NCBI RefSeq assembly: GCF_001931485.1
Contig: NZ_MSDV01000063.1
Span: forward strand, 62,001 to 126,000
Length of the DNA: 64,000 bases
Direction of reading: 5' to 3'
Origin: Burkholderia sp. SRS-W-2-2016
GTDB taxonomy: Bacteria > Pseudomonadota > Gammaproteobacteria > Burkholderiales > Burkholderiaceae
Positions 26,576 through 33,345 of the stretch are shown here, in pieces. The notes below the pieces were generated by a model that worked only from the letters and a program-made list of their open reading frames with translations, was not told where the DNA came from and did no database searches. The position numbers and the translations under genes were made by a program. Position 1 is the stretch's first letter; each line of letters opens with the position of its first letter.

Positions 26576-27082
26576 ATGAAGAACAACAGCAATGCCGGCC
26601 AGTCGCTCGCCTGGTTGCTGGCGGGAGTTGTTATGGGATCCTATGCGTTGGGCGCGGCGGCCCAGACGCTGCCCAAGCGCGGCACCATCGAGGCCACCTA
26701 TACGGCGGCCGGCGCCGATGTGAGGAACATCAGCGTCAGCGGCGACGATGCGGTCTATCTGTTCGAGGCGACGCTGCTGATGGCGCACAACGGCAATTCG
26801 CCTTTGATGCAGAACGTGACCGCGCGCTGTGTCGAAGCGGGCTTCAGCGCCGGCACCGCGACCGGCTACTGCGTGTACGCGGACAAGGACGGCGACAAGT
26901 TCATCGAAGCGTTCACCTATCAGGCCGGCTCGACCACCGGCAAGGGCACGCTCGGTTCGGGCACCGGCAAATACAAGGGTATCGAAGGACAGTTCGACTG
27001 GCAGCAGGTGCGCGCGTTGCCGTCGGATAAAGGTACTTATAACTACGTCGGCAAGAAGACCGGGAGTTATCGGATTCCGTGA
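26576..27082 (+). CDS. Secreted small protein, unknown function
   Basis: A 168-residue protein that I do not recognise. A signal peptide (SLAWLLAGVVMGSYALGAAAQT, cut after AAA) gives a beta-rich mature part of about 140 residues with GTIEATYTAAGADVRNISV, CVEAGFSAGTATGYCVYADKDGDKF and GKGTLGSGTGKYKGIEGQFDW. The two Cys flank a Gly-rich strand and may form a disulphide. The GTGKYKGIEG element recalls small lipocalin-like or allene-oxide-cyclase-like barrels. Likely periplasmic. A terminator follows at once, and MazF lies convergent. Confidence 0.6.
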   Translation: MKNNSNAGQSLAWLLAGVVMGSYALGAAAQTLPKRGTIEATYTAAGADVRNISVSGDDAVYLFEATLLMAHNGNSPLMQNVTARCVEAGFSAGTATGYCVYADKDGDKFIEAFTYQAGSTTGKGTLGSGTGKYKGIEGQFDWQQVRALPSDKGTYNYVGKKTGSYRIP

Positions 27083-27088
27083 GTTGTC

Positions 27089-27129
27089 GCGGCGAGCCGG
27101 GCTGGGTGCCGTGGGTCGCCGTTTTTTTT
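27089..27129 (+). terminator. Rho-independent terminator
   Basis: GGCGAGCC pairs with GGGTCGCC (one mismatch) around a 14-base loop, followed by T8. It ends the secreted-protein transcript two bases before the mazF stop, which lies on the other strand. Confidence 0.7.
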
Positions 27130-27130
27130 C

Positions 27131-27451
27131 TTATTCCGCGAAGACTTCCTGCAAGGTGCGAAGACTGTAGGACAACGTATCTGCACCTACCGAGCCTTCT
27201 TTCTTGATCAGGCGTATCTTATCCACCGCACGTATCTGGTCCAGAAGAATCAAGCCTTGCTTGCGCTTGAACGTAACCGGTACTCGAAAAGGCGCCGGAC
27301 GTCCCTTCGAGGTCATGGGCGCGACGATGACCGTTCGCAAGTGGTCGTGCATTTCAGGCGGCGAAATCACTACACAAGGGCGAGTCTTTTGAATCTCACT
27401 GCCCAGGGTCGGATCGAGCGCGACCAACCAGACTTCCCCGCGGATTACCAT
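27131..27451 (-). CDS. mazF: MazF-type endoribonuclease toxin
   Basis: A 106-residue PemK/MazF-fold protein. VIRGEVWLVALDPTLGSEIQKTRPCVVISP is the conserved N-terminal core with the RPCVV strand; TVIVAPMTSKGRPAPFRVPV, GLILLDQIRAVDK and the closing RTLQEVF follow in the expected order. The family cuts mRNA at short sequence-specific sites. It overlaps the mazE antitoxin by seven bases and is the distal gene, as usual. It lies downstream of the cobL-cobM operon on the same strand, but the module has its own promoter. Confidence 0.93.
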   Translation of the reverse strand: MVIRGEVWLVALDPTLGSEIQKTRPCVVISPPEMHDHLRTVIVAPMTSKGRPAPFRVPVTFKRKQGLILLDQIRAVDKIRLIKKEGSVGADTLSYSLRTLQEVFAE

Positions 27452-27693
27452 GCCGACTCCGCGTCGTCGGCATTCGGAAATTCACCCATTACCAGAGCAT
27501 CATCGCCGCTTTCCGCGAGAGCCTTGCTTGCCTCGGCCCAACCTTCGCGAACTTTGTGCCTAGGACGTCGCAAGATAATCGAGTCGTTCTCGACTTCCAT
27601 CTCCACTTCGTTTTCCAGCCCCAGTTGCGCCAGAACCGGCTTCGGGATCAGCACTCCCTGCGAGTTCCCCATGCGACGGATCGTCGTTCTCAT
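27445..27693 (-). CDS. mazE: MazE-type antitoxin (AbrB/SpoVT fold)
   Basis: An 82-residue antitoxin. The first 45 residues form the swapped-hairpin DNA-binding domain (TTIRRMGNSQGVLIPKPVLAQLGL, then VEMEVENDSIILR). The acidic C-terminal tail (WAEASKALAESGDDALVMGEF) should wrap around MazF. GGAGGTGC lies just before the ATG. The protein should bind its promoter and repress the pair; direct repeats suited to that lie 18-64 bases upstream of the start. Confidence 0.92.
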   Translation of the reverse strand: MRTTIRRMGNSQGVLIPKPVLAQLGLENEVEMEVENDSIILRRPRHKVREGWAEASKALAESGDDALVMGEFPNADDAESAW

Positions 27694-27710
27694 AGCACCT
27701 CCGTTGGAAT

Positions 27711-27757
27711 CACAATGTTATTACACTTCAAATCGAATGTAAACACAATGTTATTAC
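27711..27757 (-). promoter_or_regulatory. mazEF promoter with two 14-bp direct repeats
   Basis: CACAATGTTATTAC occurs exactly twice, at 27,711-27,724 and 27,744-27,757, with starts 33 bp apart (about three helical turns). On the minus strand the proximal copy overlaps a TGTAAT -10 (27,725-27,720), with a weak TTGTGT -35 exactly 17 bp upstream inside the distal copy. The distal copy also covers the cobM stop codon. This fits an autorepression operator for MazE. Confidence 0.7.
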
Positions 27758-28506
27758 TCGGCATCGGGTGCAGCTTCGGAAGCCTCTTTCTGATACAACG
27801 TCGAATCCGCAAACCCCTCCGCCGCCAGCACCTGGCCCACCAGAATCAGCGCGGTCCGCTCGATCGCACTGCCCTGCACTTTCGCGACGATATCGTCGAG
27901 CGTGCCGGTGATCTTCTCTTCATCCGGCCAGCTCGCGCGATAGACGACCGCGATCGGACACGCGCCGCCGTAATGCGGCCGCAATTCCTCGACGATACGC
28001 GCCAGATGCCGCACGCCCAGATGAATCGCCATCGACGCGCGATGCCGCGCCAGATCGCCCAGTTGCTCGCCGTCGGGCATCGTCGTCTTGGTCGCGTAGC
28101 GCGTCAGAATCAGCGTCTGCGACACGTCGGGCAGCGTCAATTCGCAGCCGAGCGTCGCCGCGCAAGCGGCCGTCGCGGTCACACCCGGCACGATTTCGTA
28201 AGGAATCCACAACTCACGCAGCCGCCGAATCTGCTCGCCGATCGCGCCATACAGCGACGGATCGCCCGAATGCACACGCGCGACGTGCTGCCCCTTCGCA
28301 TGCGCGGCCGCCAGCAACTCGACAATCCGGTCGAGATCGAGTTCGGCGGTATTGACCACCAACTCCGCGCTATGCCCTTCGAGCACCGCCGCCGGCACCA
28401 GCGAGCCCGCGTACAGGATCACCGGGCAACTACGCACGAGGCGCTGCCCTTTCACCGTAATCAGCTCCGGGTCGCCCGGACCCGCGCCGATAAAAAACAC
28501 CGTCAT
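27754..28506 (-). CDS. cobM: Precorrin-4 C11-methyltransferase
   Basis: A 250-residue tetrapyrrole methylase of the corrin pathway. FFIGAGPGDPELITVKG is the N-terminal SAM-binding loop, ARVHSGDPSLYGAIGEQ the GDP motif and IVPGVTATAACAATLGCEL the substrate-side PGVT motif. The LTLPDVSQTLILTR and RYATKTTMPDGE stretches are specific to CobM/CbiF. It methylates C11 of precorrin-4. It is the last cob gene in the minus-strand arm, 16 bp after cobK. Confidence 0.95.
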   Translation of the reverse strand: MTVFFIGAGPGDPELITVKGQRLVRSCPVILYAGSLVPAAVLEGHSAELVVNTAELDLDRIVELLAAAHAKGQHVARVHSGDPSLYGAIGEQIRRLRELWIPYEIVPGVTATAACAATLGCELTLPDVSQTLILTRYATKTTMPDGEQLGDLARHRASMAIHLGVRHLARIVEELRPHYGGACPIAVVYRASWPDEEKITGTLDDIVAKVQGSAIERTALILVGQVLAAEGFADSTLYQKEASEAAPDAE

Positions 28507-28522
28507 TCAGGACTCCAATTAT

Positions 28523-29257
28523 TCAATGCCATGTTCGCCGAGCCACGCGCAACGCGTCCTGCAGCTCGGCCAGCCCGGCGAATTCGCGCTCGACCGAAGG
28601 CAACGCCGGCCGCCGCAGCATCACGACCGGCAAGCCGCGTTCGCGCGCAATCTCGAGTTTCGCTTCGGTCGCGCCGCCGCCGCTGTTCTTGCTGACCACC
28701 ACGTCGAAACCTTGCAACGCGAACAGCGCGCGTTCGCCGTCGAGCGTGAACGGCCCGCGCGCCGCGAGTATCCGCGCGCGCGGCGTATCCGCCGGGCCAT
28801 CGAGGCAGCGCACGGTCCAGAACTGATGCGGCGGAATTTCGTCGAGATGCGCGAGCGGTTCGCGCCCGAGCGTAAACAGCGGGCGCCGGAACAGCGCGAG
28901 CGCGTCGATGAGTTCGTCCCAGTCGCCGACCATGCGCCAGTCGTCGCCGGCTTGCGGCTGCCATGCGGGACGACGCAGCGCCCAGCACGGCACGCCGGCC
29001 GCGCGGCTCGCGTGCGCCGCATTCGCGCTGATTTGCGCGGCATACGGATGGGTCGCATCGATCAGGAGACCGATGCGTTCGTCCGCGAGATAACGCGCGA
29101 GCCCTTCGCTGCCGCCGAATCCGCCGACGCGTACTTCACAGCGCAGATCGTCGGGCACCTTGCCGAGACCGGCGAGGCTGTACACATGCGCGGGCCCGAG
29201 TTGGCGCGCGAGCTTCAGCGCGTCGCCGGTGCCGCCGAGCAGCAGGATTCGCGTCAT
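28523..29257 (-). CDS. cobK: Precorrin-6A reductase
   Basis: A 244-residue CobK/CbiJ enzyme. ILLLGGTGDALKLARQL is the NADPH-binding loop; LLIDATHPYAAQIS is the signature DATHPYA motif; FDVVVSKNSGGGATEAKLEIARE is the second conserved block. It reduces precorrin-6A to dihydroprecorrin-6B with NADPH. The ATG shares four bases with the cbiD stop (ATGA), so translation is coupled within the operon. Confidence 0.94.
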   Translation of the reverse strand: MTRILLLGGTGDALKLARQLGPAHVYSLAGLGKVPDDLRCEVRVGGFGGSEGLARYLADERIGLLIDATHPYAAQISANAAHASRAAGVPCWALRRPAWQPQAGDDWRMVGDWDELIDALALFRRPLFTLGREPLAHLDEIPPHQFWTVRCLDGPADTPRARILAARGPFTLDGERALFALQGFDVVVSKNSGGGATEAKLEIARERGLPVVMLRRPALPSVEREFAGLAELQDALRVARRTWH

Positions 29258-30366
29258 CGCGCGACTCCGACCACGTTGCCCTGGCGGTCGATCGCGAAGA
29301 TTTCGACGCTGACCTGGGGCGGAACGATATCGCGCGCGACGGCCAGCGCGCGCCGGCAAACGATCTCGCCGAGCGGCACCTGCTGCGCGTGCGCCAGCGC
29401 GAGTGCCTGCTGGCTCGTGTTGGCCGCGCGCATCGCCGCCTGCAACGCGTCGTCCGCGCCATGCTCCGCGGCCCACGTCGCGAGCTGTTCGAGATCGATG
29501 CTGGAATTGCGGCTGTGCAGATCGAGGTGGCCGGCCGCGAGCTTGCTGAGCTTGCCGAAGCCGCCGCAGATGCTCAGCCGCTCGACCGGCGCGCGCTTCA
29601 TATGCTTGAGCACCGCGCCGACGAAATCGCCCATTTCGATCAGCGCGATCTCGGGCAGTCCGTAATGCGCGCGCATCGCGTCCTCGCTCGCGTTGCCGGT
29701 GCACGCGGCCAGATGCGTGTAGCCGTTCGCGCGCGCGACGTCGATGCCCTGATGGATCGACGCGATATACGCAGAGCACGAAAACGGTCGCACGATGCCG
29801 GTGGTGCCGAGGATCGACAGTCCGCCGAGAATGCCCAGGCGCGGGTTCATCGTTTTCAGCGCGAGCTGCGCGCCGCCTTCGACGCCGATCGTCACCTCGA
29901 AGCCGCCGCGATACGCGTGCTGCGCGGCGAGTTCGTCGAGATGGCGGGTCATCATCTGGCGCGGCACCGGGTTGATCGCCGGTTCGCCGACCGCGAGCGT
30001 GAGCCCCGCGCGCGTGACGGTGCCGACGCCGGGCCCCGCGCGAAACCGCACGCCCGGTTCGGCCACCAGACGCACCCGCGCGAATACGACAGCACCGTGC
30101 GTGACGTCGGGGTCGTCGCCGGCATCCTTGATCGTGCCCGCTTCGGCGACCCGGCCCGAGTCGCCGGGTTCGCCGGTCTCGAGCCTACGGCAAAACGTAA
30201 GCCGCATCGGCACCCGCTGCCCCTTCGGCAACACGATCTCCGCGACTTCGCTGACTTCGCCCGCGAGCAGCAGCCGCGCGGCCGCGAGCGACGTCGCGGT
30301 CGCGCAACTGCCGGTCGTGTAGCCGCTGCGCAGCGGCGCCGGCTGTTCGGGCGTTTCGTCGCGCAT
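29254..30366 (-). CDS. cbiD: Cobalt-precorrin-5B C1-methyltransferase
   Basis: A 370-residue CbiD. LRSGYTTGSCATATSLAAA is the diagnostic N-terminus; AGTIKDAGDDPDVTHGA, NPRLGILGGLSILGTTGIVRP and the GGFGKLSKLAAGHLDLHS block follow in the normal order. It methylates C1 in the anaerobic-type route, taking the place of CobF. Its stop overlaps the cobK start, and its start overlaps the cobL stop by one base (TGATG). Finding CbiD beside CobG makes the pathway a hybrid. Confidence 0.95.
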   Translation of the reverse strand: MRDETPEQPAPLRSGYTTGSCATATSLAAARLLLAGEVSEVAEIVLPKGQRVPMRLTFCRRLETGEPGDSGRVAEAGTIKDAGDDPDVTHGAVVFARVRLVAEPGVRFRAGPGVGTVTRAGLTLAVGEPAINPVPRQMMTRHLDELAAQHAYRGGFEVTIGVEGGAQLALKTMNPRLGILGGLSILGTTGIVRPFSCSAYIASIHQGIDVARANGYTHLAACTGNASEDAMRAHYGLPEIALIEMGDFVGAVLKHMKRAPVERLSICGGFGKLSKLAAGHLDLHSRNSSIDLEQLATWAAEHGADDALQAAMRAANTSQQALALAHAQQVPLGEIVCRRALAVARDIVPPQVSVEIFAIDRQGNVVGVAR

Positions 30367-31589
30367 CACGACTCGGTGGCCGGCGCGGCCGGCTTGGTCA
30401 CGTCGAGCAACGTGATCGGCAACGCCTGGCGCCACGTATCGAAGCCGCCGAGCGGTTGCGCATGGGCGAGCGCGATGCGCGTCAGCGTGCCGCCGTGCTG
30501 CTCGCGCCACGCGGCGAGCACCGCTTCGCCTTGCAGCGTGACCGCGTTCGCGACCAGCCGGCCGCCGTCGCGCAAGCGCGCCCAGCACACGTCGAGCACG
30601 CCCGGTTCCGTCACCCCGCCGCCGATAAACACCGCATGCGGCGCCGGCAATCCCTGCAACGCGGCGGGCGCGCGCCCGGCCACCAGTTGCAGGCCGGGCA
30701 CGCCCAGCGCATCGCGATTGAGTTCGATGAAGCGCTGCCGCGCGGTGTGCGCTTCGATCGCGATCGCACGGCAGTTCGGATGCGCGCGCATCCACTCGAT
30801 GCCGATCGAACCGCTGCCCGCACCGACATCCCACAGCAATTCGCCGGGCGCGGGCGCGAGACGCGCGAGCGTGATCGCGCGCACGTCGCGTTTGGTGAGC
30901 TGGCCGTCATGGATAAAAGCGTCGTCGGGCAGGCCGCAGGTCAGCGGCAAACGCGGCGCATCCGCGGTCGCGCGGCATTCGAGCGCGATCAGATTGAGCG
31001 CCGCCAGTTCGCCTTCCGGCCATTGATCGGCGCGGCCGTCGATCCGCCTCTCGCGCTCGCCGCCGAGATGTTCGAGCACCGCGATGCGGGTCGCGCCGAA
31101 GCCGCGCGCGGTGAGCGCCGCCGCCAGTTGCGCGGGCGTGCGGCCGTCCGCGCTCAGCACGAACAGACGCGCGCCGTCGTGCAGATGCGCGTTCAACGCG
31201 GCGAGCGGCCGGCCAACCAGCGACACCGTCGCGACCTCCTGCAACGGCCAGCCGAGCCGCGCGGCCGCGAGCGACAGCGACGACGGCGCCGGCAGCACCC
31301 GCAATTCACCGGCCGGCAGATGCCGCGCGAGCGTCGCGCCGACGCCGAACAGCATCGGGTCGCCGCTCGCCAGCACGCACACCGCGTGCGGCCGCTCGGC
31401 CAGCAGCGGCGCGAGATCGAACGGCCGAGGCCACGCGGCGCGGCGCGCGGCGAGCCGCGCGGGCAGCATCGCCAGATGCCGCTCGCCGCCGTACACCACC
31501 GACGCGCCCAGCAAAGCACGCCGCGCGGGCCGCCCCAAACCGGCGAAGCCGTCGTCGCCTATGCCCACCACGGTCAGCCATACCGGCAT
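30366..31589 (-). CDS. cobL: Precorrin-6Y C5,15-methyltransferase (decarboxylating)
   Basis: A 407-residue two-domain enzyme. Residues 1-200 (CbiE-like) start PVWLTVVGIGDDGFAGL and contain LASGDPMLFGVG, a tetrapyrrole methylase active site for C5. Residues 215-400 (CbiT-like) start DDAFIHDGQLTKRDVRAITL and contain LWDVGAGSGSIGIEWMR (SAM loop) for C15 methylation and C12 decarboxylation. GAGGATGG precedes the ATG; the open frame upstream is arginine-rich and not part of the protein. It is the first gene of the minus-strand cob arm. Confidence 0.95.
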   Translation of the reverse strand: MPVWLTVVGIGDDGFAGLGRPARRALLGASVVYGGERHLAMLPARLAARRAAWPRPFDLAPLLAERPHAVCVLASGDPMLFGVGATLARHLPAGELRVLPAPSSLSLAAARLGWPLQEVATVSLVGRPLAALNAHLHDGARLFVLSADGRTPAQLAAALTARGFGATRIAVLEHLGGERERRIDGRADQWPEGELAALNLIALECRATADAPRLPLTCGLPDDAFIHDGQLTKRDVRAITLARLAPAPGELLWDVGAGSGSIGIEWMRAHPNCRAIAIEAHTARQRFIELNRDALGVPGLQLVAGRAPAALQGLPAPHAVFIGGGVTEPGVLDVCWARLRDGGRLVANAVTLQGEAVLAAWREQHGGTLTRIALAHAQPLGGFDTWRQALPITLLDVTKPAAPATES

Positions 31590-32141
31590 GCATCCATCCT
31601 CATTCTGTATCGTCGACCTGATCCGGCGCCCGCGCGCCGCCGCACGCGGCAATAGCACGCGGTGCGCGGCGCGGGCGCTTTGAAAGCACGCATGATACCG
31701 CCGCGACGCGGCCGGCGGGACTCGCGACAGACCGCGACGGCGCCGCCGCCCGCACTGCCGGCGAACCGCCGGGCGAACCGCCGAGCCGGCCGCCATTCCC
31801 CGCCGCGGCGGATAATAATCACGATGCGTATTTCATTTCGCCGCTTCACAATAGCCGCACCGCGAAAAACCCTCCGTCACCGTTGCCAATTAAAAAGAAT
31901 TAGAAAATCGGCACCGTGAAATCGTATTACTTAGATAATCTCACCGCTGCTCGTAACAAGTGTAAGAATTAGTAAATGACGCCGACGCACCCCCCGCATT
32001 AATTCGAATATTAATTCATCCGACAATTGCTCCATATATTCAGGATGGCTATATCATGCGCCTTTTATTCACGAACGTGGTTGACAGCCGGTTTCATGCC
32101 TGATGCATGAAACAGCGGCGGGGGCTGCGTCCTGTGACGCA
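31590..32141. other. Divergent control region of the cobalamin cluster
   Basis: Separates cobL (minus) from the sigma-54 activator gene (plus). The cobL side is GC-rich; from about 31,810 to 32,080 it becomes strikingly AT-rich for this genome (runs such as AATTAAAAAGAATTAGAAAA). I looked for a cobalamin riboswitch (B12-box-like sequence) on both strands and see none. A promoter and palindrome near 32,081-32,112 are listed separately. Confidence 0.5.
32081..32112 (+). promoter_or_regulatory. TTGACA box with perfect palindrome ahead of the activator gene
   Basis: TTGACA at 32,081-32,086 is a perfect -35. Six bases later a perfect inverted repeat begins: TTTCATGC, five bases, GCATGAAA (32,092-32,112). 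It lies where the spacer and -10 would be, so a bound protein should block transcription. No good -10 is visible at 17 bp. Confidence 0.5.
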
Positions 32142-33134
32142 ATGAATGAAAATGCACAAAACAGAATAATCGGTTCGAGCGAAGTGATGCTCACGTTATT
32201 GCGAATAATTCATAAGGTCGCAACTGTCGAGGCACCGACTCTTATTCTAGGAGAAACCGGAACCGGCAAAGAACTGAGCGCCCTTGCCATTCACGAACTT
32301 TCGGCGCGCCGCAATGCGCCATTCGTGGCGGTGAATTGCGGCGCAATACCGAGTCAATTACTGCAATCGGAGCTTTTCGGTTACGAACGCGGCGCGTTTA
32401 CGGGCGCGATGCATCGCAAGATCGGGCGGATCGAAGCCGCGACCGGCGGCACGCTGTTTCTCGATGAGATCGGCGACATGCCGCTGGAAAGCCAGGCGAG
32501 TCTGCTGCGCTTCCTGCAGGAAGGCCAGATCGAACGGCTCGGCGGCAACGCGCCGGTCGCGATCGACGTGCGGGTCATTTCCGCGACCCACGTCGATCTG
32601 CTGGCGGCGATCGCCGCGAACCGCTTTCGCGCGGATCTGTATCACCGGCTCTGCGTGCTGCAGATCGAAGAGCCGCCGCTGCGCGCGCGCGGCAAAGACA
32701 TCGAGCTGCTGGCCGGGCATTTCTTCGAGCAGTTCAAACGCGACGCCGGCCGCAAGCTGTACGGCTTTTCGCGCGACGCGGTCGCCGCGCTGTACGACTA
32801 CGACTGGCCCGGCAACGTGCGCGAACTGCACAACCGCATCCGTCGCGCGATCGTGATGTCGGAGGGTCGCCGGATCACCGCGCGCGACCTCGGTCTGCCG
32901 GCCCAGGTCGAGATCGAACCGGCGACGCTCGCGCAGGCGCGCAAGGCGGCCGAGCGCCAGGTGATCGAACGCGCGCTGCTGCGCAATTGCGGCAAGCTCG
33001 GCGATACCGCGCAGCAGCTGGGGGTGTCGCGGGTCACGCTGTACCGGCTGCTGAGCGCGCACGGGATGCGTCATCCGAATGGCGAGAACGCCGAAAACTG
33101 GCACGACGCGCTGCCGGCCGAGGCGCCCGCGTAA
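32142..33134 (+). CDS. Sigma-54 activator without N-terminal sensory domain
   Basis: About 330 residues: an AAA+ domain that starts almost at the N-terminus, plus a C-terminal Fis-type helix-turn-helix (TAQQLGVSRVTLYRLLSAHGM). Walker A is GETGTGKE, GAFTGA is intact and Walker B is LFLDEIGD, so it should remodel sigma-54 polymerase. It closely matches the activator at 12.1-13.5 kb from RIIGSSE onward but lacks that protein's VpsR-like domain. An ATG at 32,103 is also in frame but falls inside the palindrome, which favours ATG 32,142; neither start has a clear ribosome site. It may be constitutive or controlled at its own promoter. It sits between the two cob arms. Confidence 0.85.
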   Translation: MNENAQNRIIGSSEVMLTLLRIIHKVATVEAPTLILGETGTGKELSALAIHELSARRNAPFVAVNCGAIPSQLLQSELFGYERGAFTGAMHRKIGRIEAATGGTLFLDEIGDMPLESQASLLRFLQEGQIERLGGNAPVAIDVRVISATHVDLLAAIAANRFRADLYHRLCVLQIEEPPLRARGKDIELLAGHFFEQFKRDAGRKLYGFSRDAVAALYDYDWPGNVRELHNRIRRAIVMSEGRRITARDLGLPAQVEIEPATLAQARKAAERQVIERALLRNCGKLGDTAQQLGVSRVTLYRLLSAHGMRHPNGENAENWHDALPAEAPA

Positions 33135-33244
33135 GCCCGGCGCCGTCGCGGCAGTGACGCCGATGCGCGCGCGCAGAGCGCCGATAAAGCGGCGCCGCGG
33201 CCACATCGTAAAGATATAATGGCCGCTTTGATTGCTCACGGTTC

Positions 33245-33262
33245 GCCCGAAGCGCTTCGGGC
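33245..33262. promoter_or_regulatory. 18-bp perfect palindrome upstream of cobG
   Basis: GCCCGAAGCGCTTCGGGC reads the same on both strands. It lies about 30 bp downstream of a TATAAT-like -10 (33,212-33,217, no good -35) and about 85 bp before cobG. It could be an operator for the plus-strand cob arm or a hairpin in the leader; there is no T-run after it, so it is not a terminator. Confidence 0.5.
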
Positions 33263-33345
33263 CGCATGCTTCACGCCGCTCCCCGCGGCACGATCCAGCG
33301 AAGCCGTGGCCATGTCCATCGCGCGACGCTAAACCCGGTGTCCTC

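Noticed and set aside
31590..31700. Sigma-54 (-24/-12) promoter for cobL on the minus strand
   Set aside because: A GCAA followed by TAGCACG looked suggestive but does not match the TGGCACG-N4-TTGC pattern.
31590..33345. Cobalamin riboswitch in front of either cob arm
   Set aside because: I looked for the B12 box and the long paired leader on both strands and saw neither; a covariance search would be decisive.
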